This document shows positions 9,008 through 18,158 of a stretch of DNA of 64,000 nucleotides, in pieces. The translations under genes were made by a program, and so were the position numbers. The notes beneath the pieces were generated by a model. That model was given only the letters and a program-made list of their open reading frames with translations. It did not search any database and was not told where the DNA came from. Origin of the DNA: Segatella baroniae DSM 16972 = JCM 13447 (GTDB lineage Bacteria > Bacteroidota > Bacteroidia > Bacteroidales > Bacteroidaceae); the NCBI RefSeq assembly GCF_000426585.1, contig NZ_AUFQ01000004.1, positions 62,001 to 126,000 on the forward strand, read 5' to 3'. Positions within the stretch are counted from its first letter, which is position 1. Each line of letters begins with the position of its first letter.

Positions 9008-12000
9008 ATGATGGAAGATTTTGTTCACCTCCACGTTCACACCCAATACTCTATTCTCGACGGGCAGTCCAAGATACCTTATCTCGTAGACAAAGCCATC
9101 AACGACGGCATGAAAGGCATGGCCATCACCGACCATGGTGCCATGTTCGGTATCAAGGAGTTCGTCGATTACTGCGGCAGTGTCAACAAGCAGCGCAAGA
9201 AAGACGGGCTCGAACCTTTCAAACCCATCATCGGTTGCGAGATGTATGTGGCCCGCCACCGCAAGGAAGACATGGTGAAGGAGAATGGAGACAACAGCGG
9301 CTACCACCTCATCGTGCTGGCCAAGAACTACAACGGCTACAAGAATCTGATCAAACTGGTCAGCCGCTCGTGGCTGGACGGCTACTACTATCGCCCCCGA
9401 ACCGACCGGGCCGACTTGGAGAAATACCACGAAGACCTCATCATCTGCACGGCATGTCTGGCCGGCGAGGTGCCCAGAAAGATATTGAAAGAAGACATTG
9501 CCGGCGCGCGCGAGGCCTGCGAATGGTACAAACGCGTGTTCGGCGACGACTATTACCTTGAGCTGCAACGCCACGAGGTGAAGGATCCATCCATCTTGGC
9601 CAACCGCGAGGCCTATCCGCTGCAGCAGAAGGTGAACAAAGTGCTCATGGAGTTTTCCAAGGAGTACGGAATCAAGCTGGTCTGCACCAACGACTGCCAC
9701 TTCGAGGACAAGGAAACGGCCGAGGCCCACGACCATCTGCTCTGCCTGGCCACGGGAAAAGACCTGGACGACCCCAACCGCATGCGCTACAGCAAGCAGG
9801 AATGGTTCAAGACGCGCGAAGAGATGAACGAGGTGTTTGCCGACATTCCCGAAGCATTGTCCAACACTTTGGAGATATTGGACAAGGTGGAGACCTACAG
9901 CATAGACCACGGTCCCATCATGCCCTTCTTCCCCATACCCGAAGATTTCGGCACCGAAGCCCAGTGGGAGGCGAAGTTCTCAGAGCAAGACCTGTACAAC
10001 GAGTTCACAACCGACGAAAACGGAGAAAACCAAATGTCACCGGAAGATGGACAGAAGGTCATTGAACGTCTCGGCGGTTATGAGAAAATATATCGCATCA
10101 AGTTCGAGGCCGACTACCTGGCCAAGCTCGCTTACGATGGCGCCAAGGAGCTGTATGGCGACCCGCTGCCCGAGAATGTGAAGGAACACATCAACTTCGA
10201 GCTGCACGTGATGAAGACGATGGGCTTCCCGGGCTACTTCCTCATCGTGTCGGACTTCATCAAAGCGGCACGGGAAGAGCTTGGCGTGATGGTCGGACCG
10301 GGCCGCGGCTCGGCAGCCGGCTCTGTGGTGGCCTACTGTCTGGGCATTACGAAGATCGATCCGCTGAAATACGACCTGCTGTTCGAGCGTTTCCTCAACC
10401 CCGACCGCGTGAATCTGCCCGATATAGACACCGACTTCGACGACGACGGACGTGGCAAAGTGCTGCGCTGGGTCATGGACAAGTACGGCCATGAGAACTG
10501 CGCGCACATCATCACCTATGGCAGCATGGCCACCAAGAACTCCATCAAGGACGTCGCCCGCGTGGAGAAGCTGCCGCTGGACAAGTCGAACGCGCTGTGC
10601 AAAGCCATTCCCGACCGCCTGCCCGACGGCCTGAAGATGAATCTGAAGAATGCCATCAAGTGCACGCCGGAGCTTCGCGAGGCGGAAGCGTCGGTCGACC
10701 TGCGCGAAAGAAACACCATCAAGTATGCCAAAATGCTGGAAGGCACCGTCAGGGGGACGGGCATTCACGCCTGCGGCTTCATCATCTGCCGCAACCCCAT
10801 CGACGACTGGGTGCCCGTTTCGACCGCGGCCGACCCCGACTATCCGGGATTGAAGACGGCGGTGACGCAATATGACGGCCATGTCATCGAGTCGACAGGA
10901 CTCATCAAGATGGACTTCCTCGGCTTGAAGACCTTGTCGGAGCTGAAGGAGGCCTGCAAGAACGTCAGGCAGACGACCGGCGACATCGTCGACCTGGAGA
11001 AAATACCCATTGACGACGAGCTTACCTATCAGCTGTACCAGCAAGGTCGCACCATCGGAACATTCCAGTTCGAATCTCCCGGCATGCAAAAGTATCTGCG
11101 GGAGCTTCACCCCACCGTCTTTGAAGACCTCATCGCCATGAACGCCCTCTATCGCCCGGGGCCCATGGACTACATCCCCGACTTCATCAAGCGCAAGAAC
11201 GACCCGTCATTGGTGAAATATGACATCCCTTGCATGGAGAAATACCTGAAAGACACGTATGGCATTACGGTCTATCAGGAGCAGGTGATGTTGCTCTCGC
11301 GCCAGTTGGCCAACTTCACCCGTGGCGAAAGCGACGCATTGCGCAAGGCGATGGGCAAGAAGAAGAAGGCCATCGTCGACGCCATGAAACCGAAATTCAT
11401 CGCGCAGGGCAAGGCGAACGGCCACAACCCGGCCGTCCTGGAGAAGATATGGGGCGACTGGGAGAAGTTCGCTTCCTACGCTTTCAACAAGTCACACGCC
11501 ACCTGCTACTCGTGGGTGGCCTATCAGACGGCCTACCTGAAGGCCCACTATCCCGCCGAATACATGGCCGCCCTCCTGACAAGACGCAAGAGCGACATCA
11601 AGGAAATCACCAAGTTGATGGACGAATGCAAGGCTTTGGGCATTCCAACGCTCGGCCCGGACGTGAACGAAAGCTTCAGCAATTTCGGCGTAAACAAGAA
11701 CGGTGAGATTCGATTCGGCATGGCAGCCATCAAAGGAATGGGCGAAGCGGCGGCCCTGTCGATTATCAAGGAGCGCGACGAAAACGGCCCGTTCAAGGAC
11801 ATTTTCAATTTTGCGGAACGCGTAGACTTCACCAATGTCAACCGGAAAGCATTCGAGTCGCTGGCATTGAGCGGAGGTTTCGACTGCTTCGGGCTTCGCC
11901 GCGAGCAATATCTCGGCGTCAACAGCAAGGGCGAAGTGTTCCTCGACACGCTCGTCCACTATGGCCAGCTCTTCCAACAGGAGCAGAACGAAGCCCGAAC

Positions 12001-12718
12001 TTCCTTGTTCGGAGGCGTGGAGGAGGTGGCCATCGCCCATCCCCCCGTCCCACAGGCAGAGGAATGGAGCACGATAGAACGGCTGAACAAGGAGCGCGAA
12101 CTCGTCGGTATCTACCTCTCGGCCCACCCACTCGACGACTATTCCATCATCGTCAAGCACATGAGCAACACGCATTGCGCGGAGCTTGGGGACAAGCCGG
12201 CCTTGGCTTTGAAGAATGAAATAACGGTCAGCGGCATTATCACCGGCGTGAAATCGAAGTTCACCAAGACGGGAAAACCGTTCGGAATCGTCACCATCGA
12301 GGACTACGAAAGCGCGGGAGAGCTGGCGCTTTTCGGCGAAGACTGGGGACGATGGAGCGGCATGCTGACGATAGGGTGCTCGGTCTACATCACCGCCAAG
12401 TGCATGCAACCCTACCAGAACGGCAACTACTACGACTTCAAAGTGCAGAACATACAGTTCCTTCAGGACGTGAAGGAAAACCGATTGGAGAAGATTACCA
12501 TCACCATCAACCGCAACGCCATCGACGACACGCTGGTAAACGACCTGAACACCATCATCAGCGAGAACCCGGGCAAGACCCAACTATACGTCCAAATCAT
12601 CGATGACGAACACAAATCGCGGCTCGTCCTCCGATCGAAGAGCAAGGAGGTTGACATCAAAAACAACCTCATCGCCTACATCGAGGCCAATCCCGCCATG
12701 GAATACTGCATCAATTGA
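9008..12718 (+). CDS. dnaE: DNA polymerase III alpha subunit
   Basis: Replicative polymerase catalytic subunit, 1236 residues, slightly longer than the E. coli protein. The N-terminal PHP domain starts at once with VHLHVHTQYSILDG. The polymerase core carries GPGRGSAAGS near residue 434 and the catalytic acidic cluster PDIDTDFDDDGRG near 475, followed by fingers (YQEQVMLLS, SYAFNKSHA), a helix-hairpin-helix region, and a C-terminal OB-fold (ITVSGIITGVKSKFTKTGK). Either of two consecutive ATGs could start it. I see only a weak -7-like TTCTTTTG at 8952-8959. Confidence 0.98.
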   Translation: MMEDFVHLHVHTQYSILDGQSKIPYLVDKAINDGMKGMAITDHGAMFGIKEFVDYCGSVNKQRKKDGLEPFKPIIGCEMYVARHRKEDMVKENGDNSGYHLIVLAKNYNGYKNLIKLVSRSWLDGYYYRPRTDRADLEKYHEDLIICTACLAGEVPRKILKEDIAGAREACEWYKRVFGDDYYLELQRHEVKDPSILANREAYPLQQKVNKVLMEFSKEYGIKLVCTNDCHFEDKETAEAHDHLLCLATGKDLDDPNRMRYSKQEWFKTREEMNEVFADIPEALSNTLEILDKVETYSIDHGPIMPFFPIPEDFGTEAQWEAKFSEQDLYNEFTTDENGENQMSPEDGQKVIERLGGYEKIYRIKFEADYLAKLAYDGAKELYGDPLPENVKEHINFELHVMKTMGFPGYFLIVSDFIKAAREELGVMVGPGRGSAAGSVVAYCLGITKIDPLKYDLLFERFLNPDRVNLPDIDTDFDDDGRGKVLRWVMDKYGHENCAHIITYGSMATKNSIKDVARVEKLPLDKSNALCKAIPDRLPDGLKMNLKNAIKCTPELREAEASVDLRERNTIKYAKMLEGTVRGTGIHACGFIICRNPIDDWVPVSTAADPDYPGLKTAVTQYDGHVIESTGLIKMDFLGLKTLSELKEACKNVRQTTGDIVDLEKIPIDDELTYQLYQQGRTIGTFQFESPGMQKYLRELHPTVFEDLIAMNALYRPGPMDYIPDFIKRKNDPSLVKYDIPCMEKYLKDTYGITVYQEQVMLLSRQLANFTRGESDALRKAMGKKKKAIVDAMKPKFIAQGKANGHNPAVLEKIWGDWEKFASYAFNKSHATCYSWVAYQTAYLKAHYPAEYMAALLTRRKSDIKEITKLMDECKALGIPTLGPDVNESFSNFGVNKNGEIRFGMAAIKGMGEAAALSIIKERDENGPFKDIFNFAERVDFTNVNRKAFESLALSGGFDCFGLRREQYLGVNSKGEVFLDTLVHYGQLFQQEQNEARTSLFGGVEEVAIAHPPVPQAEEWSTIERLNKERELVGIYLSAHPLDDYSIIVKHMSNTHCAELGDKPALALKNEITVSGIITGVKSKFTKTGKPFGIVTIEDYESAGELALFGEDWGRWSGMLTIGCSVYITAKCMQPYQNGNYYDFKVQNIQFLQDVKENRLEKITITINRNAIDDTLVNDLNTIISENPGKTQLYVQIIDDEHKSRLVLRSKSKEVDIKNNLIAYIEANPAMEYCIN

Positions 12719-12846
12719 AGATTTTGGCATGGTCTTTACCCAATCCTCTCCATCGGTTCCGCACTTCGGAATACGGCTTTTGCAATGACATATAGATTCA
12801 ACTATATCAATTCAAACATCATTTCATCATAAAAAAAACAAACAAA

Positions 12847-13164
12847 ATGGAAGTAAAAATCACAACAGAGAACTTCGAGAGTTACAAGAATGGCGAATTG
12901 CCATTGGTCGTTGACTTGTGGGCTACATGGTGCGGACCCTGCCGTATGCTCGCCCCCATCATTTCCGAACTTGCGAACGACTACGACGGCAAGATTGTCG
13001 TGGGCAAATGCGACGTCGAGGAGAACGACGACATCGCCATGGAGTTCGGTGTTCGCAACATTCCCACCATCCTGTTCTTCAAGGGTGGCCAGCTCGTCGA
13101 CAAGTTCGTAGGCGCTGCCAGCAGAGACAAGATTGAAGAGAAGTTCAAGGCTTTGCTCGGCTAA
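12847..13164 (+). CDS. trxA: Thioredoxin
   Basis: A 105-residue single-domain thioredoxin with the active-site motif ATWCGPCRM near residue 28 and the cis-proline segment NIPTILFFKGG. It has no signal peptide, so it is a cytoplasmic thiol-disulfide reductant. It follows dnaE by 128 bp; an AT-rich leader precedes its ATG. Confidence 0.97.
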   Translation: MEVKITTENFESYKNGELPLVVDLWATWCGPCRMLAPIISELANDYDGKIVVGKCDVEENDDIAMEFGVRNIPTILFFKGGQLVDKFVGAASRDKIEEKFKALLG

Positions 13165-13227
13165 GCCGCCCTCTCGACAAGTCACGGCATATCGATGGAT
13201 TTCCAACAGGCCCGCTTTCACGGCCTG

Positions 13228-13315
13228 ACCGCTGTGCTTTCAGCAGCCAACCGCTGTGCTTTCAGCTTCTGAAAGCTGTGCTTTGGGAAGCCCGTCGCCA
13301 TGCTTTTGGAAAGCC
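13228..13315. repeat. Four 22-nt degenerate tandem units (cluster A)
   Basis: Four consecutive 22-nt units start at 13228, 13250, 13272 and 13294. The first three share GCTGTGCTTT at the same phase; the fourth has GCCATGCTTTT. The array is followed by the hairpin at 13310-13347. The same core is present in reverse orientation in cluster B (24045-24135). No unique spacers separate the units. Confidence 0.8.
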
Positions 13316-13355
13316 ATATCAGCCCTTTCACAGGCATGATATGGCTTCTTTGTTT
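13310..13355. terminator. Terminator between trxA and the TonB receptor gene
   Basis: AAGCCATATCA and TGATATGGCTT form an 11-bp perfect stem, followed on the plus strand by CTTTGTTTT. The minus-strand flank is also T-rich, so it may serve both convergent genes. Confidence 0.65.
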
Positions 13356-13362
13356 TCCAACG

Positions 13363-15405
13363 TCAGAGAATGCCGGTCTGCCTGTCCTTGTTTTGCAGCC
13401 TCCGCTCTATGTCGCGATACCGCCTTCCCTTGCCGAATTTCCACGTAAAGCCCAGATGCAGCATGTTGCCCAGGTCGTGGCTGCGCGTCGTCATCCGCTT
13501 GTGAATGAGCGAATTGACCAACTCCGCGTGGCTCTCCTTCGGATTCTTCTCGAACGGGTGCTGCCAATAGAGCGACACGCGGCAGTTGCCCACACGCCAA
13601 CTGCACGTCAGATAGACGGCATGTCCTTGTCGGTTCCACGTCTCCCCCTCCATGAACTTCCAGCCGTTGTCGGCATTGGCCGTCAATGTCCAGCGTCCCA
13701 GATAGGCTTGAAGACTGCCGCCGTAGTTGCAGGCGGTCAGGTAATGCCGGTAGTTGTCGCCACGATTGATGAAACGATACACACCTCCGTTGACGCTCAA
13801 CGACAGCCGTTCGGGAATCAAATCCACCATTGTATAATTGGATACATAGAACATCGCAATGCCGGGCTGCATCTTCTGCGTGTAATAGAACTGATTGTCA
13901 GCGCCCCGTTCATAGCTGGCCATGTTGCAAGAAGAATGGCGCCAGTACTCCATGTCCACGCTTGAATGGAACCGTGGTGTGTTGTAGGCCAGCCGAATGG
14001 CATGCGTCTGCACGGCATTGGGCTTGATACGCGGGTTGCCCACCGTCCATTCCATCGAATTGGTGCGTATCCGTGTGTCGCTAACCATGGCTATTTGGGA
14101 AGTGTGTTGACTGATTTCAAACGTGTAGCCGGCCGTCAGTCCGTCGGTCAAAGCATAGCTCAGAGAGGCTTTCGGACGAAACAGCCAGAAGGAATAGTGG
14201 GTGTCGTCCTGCCGATAGCGCACGTTGCTCACGCCCAGACCGGCCACGTAGCTCCACTTCCGCCACCTTCCTTTCAGTTCGCCGAAGCCATACAGCAGGC
14301 TGCGGTGCATGCCGTTGGCCGACGCCACGGAGCCAGAATAGACGTTGCGGGTGTATTTCAACTGGTGGTTCACGCCGAATGACAGTTTGGCAGCTGTCAA
14401 CTGACGCTCGTAGATGGCCTCCGACGTGAGCGACCACGTATTGCCGTCGACATCGTAGGCATACGCCCCACCCTCATTGTGGGCACGAGCGGCGTCCGTG
14501 GAGATGGCCGTTGCCACCACATTGGCCGTGACCGACCGCTTGGAACCAAGCCGACGAAAGAGATAAAGGTCGAGAACGGGCGTAAAGCTCCTGTCCTTAT
14601 TCATCATTCGCACCATCTTGTCAGCCTGTCCACTCTCCGCAAACAGCCGGTCGACAGTATTGCGCGGCGCATACGAAAAGGCACCGGAGAGCTTGGCTTG
14701 CAACACGTAGGTGGCCGAATCGGCCAGATTGTAGACCAAATCCAGGCTGTTGTCGAAGTTTCGGGTTCGACTGCCGACGTCCTTGCGCGCAATGAGATGG
14801 TGGGTGCCGTCGGCCAACAGATAGTCGGCTGCCTCACGATAACGGCCTCCACGCAGGTCGACATAGCTGGAACTATAGGCCAATCCCAACTCCGAATGGC
14901 CTTTGTTCCACTTGAAATATAGGCTATTATCACCATGCGGGGCCGTAACGCAGTTGTTCAAGTCGGCCCCCAAGAGCACGCCCTCGCCGCCGCGCTGGGT
15001 CCGAATGTCGATGACACAGGCGATGTCAGCCCCATAGCGCACGCCCGGATTGTCCACAAAATGAACCGACTTCACCTCTTTGGGGTTGAGGGCGAGCAGG
15101 TCTGACTTGTCGGCAACCACGCCGTTGATTCTCACTTGCACGGCTCCACGATTGTCAAGTGCCACAATCGTGTGCATCACTTCGTCGATTCGGACGACAG
15201 GCAACGCCACTTTGGCAAGCAGACTGTAGCCATTCGTCGAGGCTTCCTTCTGCCTGGCGGAAGGCAAATAGAGCCGCCCGTCGGCGCGTTCCACCACCCG
15301 GGCCGCCTCGACCTTCACTTCCTTCAACTCCACGGTGCGCTCTTGCTGCGCCCACAGCGGCGCGGCCGGCATGCTCATCAGTAATAATAAAACAGCGTTT
15401 CTCAT
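13363..15405 (-). CDS. TonB-dependent receptor / outer-membrane beta-barrel protein
   Basis: A 680-residue exported protein (signal MRNAVLLLLMSMPAAPLWAQ). It has a plug-like region at about 60-155 (VRIDEVMHTIVALDNRGAVQVRIN; NPKEVKSVHFVDNPGVRYGAD; CVIDIRTQ) and then a long barrel with alternating aromatic strands. It lacks the carboxypeptidase-like extension of SusC proteins and has no SusD partner, so it belongs to the smaller barrel receptors. A membrane-bound winged-helix regulator lies directly upstream on the same strand, and three TGACATTT sites sit at its promoter. The ligand is unknown. Confidence 0.8.
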   Translation of the reverse strand: MRNAVLLLLMSMPAAPLWAQQERTVELKEVKVEAARVVERADGRLYLPSARQKEASTNGYSLLAKVALPVVRIDEVMHTIVALDNRGAVQVRINGVVADKSDLLALNPKEVKSVHFVDNPGVRYGADIACVIDIRTQRGGEGVLLGADLNNCVTAPHGDNSLYFKWNKGHSELGLAYSSSYVDLRGGRYREAADYLLADGTHHLIARKDVGSRTRNFDNSLDLVYNLADSATYVLQAKLSGAFSYAPRNTVDRLFAESGQADKMVRMMNKDRSFTPVLDLYLFRRLGSKRSVTANVVATAISTDAARAHNEGGAYAYDVDGNTWSLTSEAIYERQLTAAKLSFGVNHQLKYTRNVYSGSVASANGMHRSLLYGFGELKGRWRKWSYVAGLGVSNVRYRQDDTHYSFWLFRPKASLSYALTDGLTAGYTFEISQHTSQIAMVSDTRIRTNSMEWTVGNPRIKPNAVQTHAIRLAYNTPRFHSSVDMEYWRHSSCNMASYERGADNQFYYTQKMQPGIAMFYVSNYTMVDLIPERLSLSVNGGVYRFINRGDNYRHYLTACNYGGSLQAYLGRWTLTANADNGWKFMEGETWNRQGHAVYLTCSWRVGNCRVSLYWQHPFEKNPKESHAELVNSLIHKRMTTRSHDLGNMLHLGFTWKFGKGRRYRDIERRLQNKDRQTGIL

Positions 15406-15427
15406 TCTTTGCGTCCTTGTTTTGGGG

Positions 15428-15506
15428 CAAAGGTAGAGACGACAGTGTGTTTTTCACGAAAAAAGAGACTGACATTTGCCTGACATTTCATTGCCGACAA
15501 ATGTCA
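15428..15506 (-). promoter_or_regulatory. Receptor-gene promoter with three TGACATTT sites
   Basis: The minus-strand -7 box TACCTTTG is the complement of 15428-15435, so transcription should begin about 15-20 nt before the ATG. Upstream are TGACATTTG at 15470-15478, TGACATTT at 15481-15488 and the inverted CAAATGTCA at 15498-15506. The outer pair forms a 10-bp inverted repeat. The sites lie roughly 45-85 bp upstream of the predicted start, where an activator would bind. Confidence 0.6.
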
Positions 15507-15527
15507 GACAGCTATATAGAGGTCGGC

Positions 15528-16274
15528 TCAAAGCGCTTTGTCCGTCGGCAGCAAGCGGTAGTTTCCTCCTCGCCCCGACACGATTTTCAGTCCGCCTTGC
15601 CTCTCGATGACAGGCTTCAGCCGCCTGACGAGCGTGTAGAGCGTGTCGCTGGCGTCGGGCTTTTTGGGCCACAGGGCGTCGCAGATTTCCTGTTTTCCGA
15701 GTTGATGACGGGCCTTTTCAAAGAACAGCCGCATGAGTTGGTGCTGCATCGGCGTCAGTCCTACAGGCTCATCGTTGAGATTGTAGAAACTGTTTTCATC
15801 CTGCCGAAACGCCAACCGCCCCAAAACTATCAGGTTGCGGCCCCGCCGACGGAAATAGGCCAGCGAGAACACGGCCCACAAAAGAGCCGTCACCGACAGC
15901 GAGAAAGGCAGCCGCTGGTCGGACAAGGCCAGCACCGAGGCCATCGAACAGTTGGCATAACTCTGAAAAACCACCTTTCCGTCCTGCCCCTTCCATCCCA
16001 TCCGCCGGCTGCAAAGGCCGCCGGGCTGCTCCATGGCGTAATACACGATGGAATGGCGGCGCAAGACTTCGGTCTTCAGATGGCTGCGATAGTCGGCTAT
16101 CGTGTCGGGGGTCAGCCAGCGGTCCTGCTTCGTGGCCAGTGTCCGGGCCAAGGCCTGGTCCATGTCGGCCACCATCAGTCGTTGCGTCTGCCGATAACTG
16201 CGCATGCCCGCCCAGGCCGCGCCGCCCAGAAGCAGCACGAACAGCAGTATGGCGTGGTAAGGTTTCATGTTCAT
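15528..16274 (-). CDS. Membrane-anchored winged-helix transcriptional regulator
   Basis: About 248 residues. A first membrane segment (YHAILLFVLLLGGAAWA) is followed by about 95 extracytoplasmic residues containing two Cys (GLCSRR, YANCSM). A second membrane segment (LPFSLSVTALLWAVFSLAYF) leads to a C-terminal OmpR-like winged helix (VGLTPMQHQLMRLFFEKA; ICDALWPKKPDASDTLYTLV; IVSGRGGNYRL). This is a one-component sensor with its DNA-binding domain in the cytoplasm, ToxR-like in principle but with reversed order. I took the ATG at 16274; 16268 or an upstream start is possible. Context suggests it controls the receptor gene 120 bp downstream. Confidence 0.75.
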   Translation of the reverse strand: MNMKPYHAILLFVLLLGGAAWAGMRSYRQTQRLMVADMDQALARTLATKQDRWLTPDTIADYRSHLKTEVLRRHSIVYYAMEQPGGLCSRRMGWKGQDGKVVFQSYANCSMASVLALSDQRLPFSLSVTALLWAVFSLAYFRRRGRNLIVLGRLAFRQDENSFYNLNDEPVGLTPMQHQLMRLFFEKARHQLGKQEICDALWPKKPDASDTLYTLVRRLKPVIERQGGLKIVSGRGGNYRLLPTDKAL

Positions 16275-16313
16275 GACGTCTTCTTTCAATTCAAGTCGGT
16301 ATCGTTTTCGCAC

Positions 16314-16628
16314 ATCACAGCAGTTTGATTCACGTTTGAAATCAGTCCTTTCACAAAGTTAGAGAATAAAACACAAGATTGACTTGACGTACAATCGACT
16401 CTAACTTTTCTTATTCGTCATTTCGATTCGTTAACGCTGGAACAGCAGAAAGAATGTTGAAATGCTGACAAGGCAGGCTGTTGAAGAATCATCCGGCAAA
16501 CAAAAAAACAATAAAAAGCCTCATTTTCCACCTCTTTTTATATTATTTAATATCAACAAGCAGCAACCTGTCTGATAATTCCATACCTTTGCGACATCGA
16601 ACTATCCACATTTTAATATATAAAAGAT
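16314..16628. promoter_or_regulatory. Divergent promoter region (regulator / lipoprotein)
   Basis: An AT-rich gap of 315 bp without a gene. On the plus strand TACCTTTG at 16584-16591 is a -7 box for the lipoprotein at 16629. On the minus strand TAACTTTG (complement of 16354-16361) fits the regulator gene. Neither has a clear TTG at the standard distance. Confidence 0.5.
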
Positions 16629-17402
16629 ATGAAAACGAGACTTCTATTCCTTTTCGGAGCACTCATGAGCTTGATGTTTAGCCTCTCGGCCTGCTCTTCC
16701 GACAACGACGGTGATGAACGGAATCAGGACAATCTCTACCATCGGATGCAGTTGGCAGGCTACTGGACGGCGCAGGAATTTACCAATGCGCCGGGTAACA
16801 TCGTGCAAATTCATTTCACGTCGTCGTTGCACGCTTATCTATACTACGTAACACCCGACGACAGTATAAAGCCTTCGTTCGCTTCATTCAAGGAAGACGG
16901 TCCTGACAAAATGCGCATTTCACCCTACAAAAACCAAGAGATAGAACTTCAATGCGACACGATCAACAAAGAAATTCATTTCACCTGCAATAATAAAAGA
17001 TACACACTGACCAAGCAGACGCACGCCCCACTGGGCATAATTTGTGGCAAATGGGTGTCGGCCTATTATCAGTCGCACGGCTTGAAGGCCGATGACAAAG
17101 ATTTCAACACCGTAGAGTTTGGGGTAGAGAAAAAGTACACGCCGCAAGAGCACCTCACGATGAAATTCGAAGGACGCAGCCATGTCGGCGATCCGTCGGC
17201 AACAACCGCGGAATATAAAGCGGAAACGATGACTTGGAGCTATGGTGACAAGCACGCTATTCTACTTTATACAGAGCAAGGGGAAAAGAGAATTGCCTAT
17301 CAATTCACCTACCGCCCCGATTTGAAGACAATCGTTCTGAAACTGAACTGGGTCCCTCGCATTCCTGACAATTATATCACATATACTAAAAATGGTAGAT
17401 AA
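16629..17402 (+). CDS. Uncharacterised lipoprotein
   Basis: A 257-residue predicted lipoprotein: signal MKTRLLFLFGALMSLMFS, lipobox LSAC at about residues 19-22, then an acidic linker SSDNDGDERN. The mature part has two similar halves that each begin with a Trp-containing strand (LAGYWTAQEF near 41; ICGKWVSAYY near 138) and contain short beta strands, suggesting a tandem lipocalin-like beta fold. I do not recognise a family. The gene ends exactly where the inverted susD remnant begins. Confidence 0.7.
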   Translation: MKTRLLFLFGALMSLMFSLSACSSDNDGDERNQDNLYHRMQLAGYWTAQEFTNAPGNIVQIHFTSSLHAYLYYVTPDDSIKPSFASFKEDGPDKMRISPYKNQEIELQCDTINKEIHFTCNNKRYTLTKQTHAPLGIICGKWVSAYYQSHGLKADDKDFNTVEFGVEKKYTPQEHLTMKFEGRSHVGDPSATTAEYKAETMTWSYGDKHAILLYTEQGEKRIAYQFTYRPDLKTIVLKLNWVPRIPDNYITYTKNGR

Positions 17403-18020
17403 AACGATTGATTCCACGGCCGCCTTCGTCCTGAATCTTGTCGACAAGAGCCGGAATCTTGGCCACTGCGCTTTGTCGTGCTGTGCCCAGAAGGCGTAGG
17501 TCTTGACCATATAGCCCAATGCGGCGTCTTTCGTGGCACGTCCATAGTTGTCCGTGGAATAATCCTTGAACCAATCGAGGTTGTCGGCAGCCTTCTGCAA
17601 GTCTTCAACAATCAGTTTGTAGTTGTCCATGACGGTGGCTTGCTGGGTCGGAATGCCGTTGATTTGCTTGGCATAGTCGGTGAAATCCTCATATTTGACA
17701 AAGGGAACGCCGTTGTCGGGGCGACCGTAGCGATAGGCGATCATGTAGTGGGTGAACGCCCGCATGAAGTAGGCTTCGCCCAAGGAACGCTTCTGCACTG
17801 CGGAACGTTCCGTCTCTGGAATCCGAAGCGCGTGATAAATGATGTTGTTGGCGGCCGACATGGTTTCATACATCTGGTTGTAGACCCACTTGATGGGGCC
17901 TTGGGTTGCAGGCGTTCGCCCTTGTCATTGACGTAGGCGGCAGCCTCGGCGTCGGTTTGGAAGACCCCGTCGGTGCGGATGAGATAGTAGGAGTAGGATG
18001 GCATAGCCGTGCATTGTTGG
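17400..18020 (-). pseudogene. Decayed SusD/RagB gene remnant
   Basis: Minus-strand translation gives strong SusD-family text broken over frames: SYYLIRTDGVFQTDAEAA and YVNDKGERLQP in one frame (about 18000-17905), then KWVYNQMYETMSAANNII, GEAYFMRAFTHYMIAYRYG and YGRATKDAALGYMVKTYAFW in a second (about 17900-17465), then AKIPALVDKIQDEGGRG in a third. At least two frameshifts are therefore present, and both the signal peptide and the C-terminal RagB half are missing. No SusC remnant is visible beside it. Confidence 0.85.
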
Positions 18021-18158
18021 CATCGGATTGTCATCATCCGCCATTTTATGCCTTCGAATCGTGTGTATTTTGCCAAAGTCAAAGACAATTACAAATATAT
18101 TGCTTATTTTTGCAGCCACATACATGCGCAAAGAGCTTTTGAATTTTAGAGTTGCAAT

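Noticed and set aside
15159-16328. 389-codon plus-strand frame across the receptor start and the regulator gene
   Set aside because: It runs antisense to two genes with clear signal peptide, membrane and winged-helix features and has no motif of its own.
17400-18020. Insertion sequence as the cause of the broken susD and phosphodiesterase genes
   Set aside because: I looked for transposase motifs, terminal inverted repeats and target duplications around both remnants and saw none; frameshifts and simple deletions explain what is visible.
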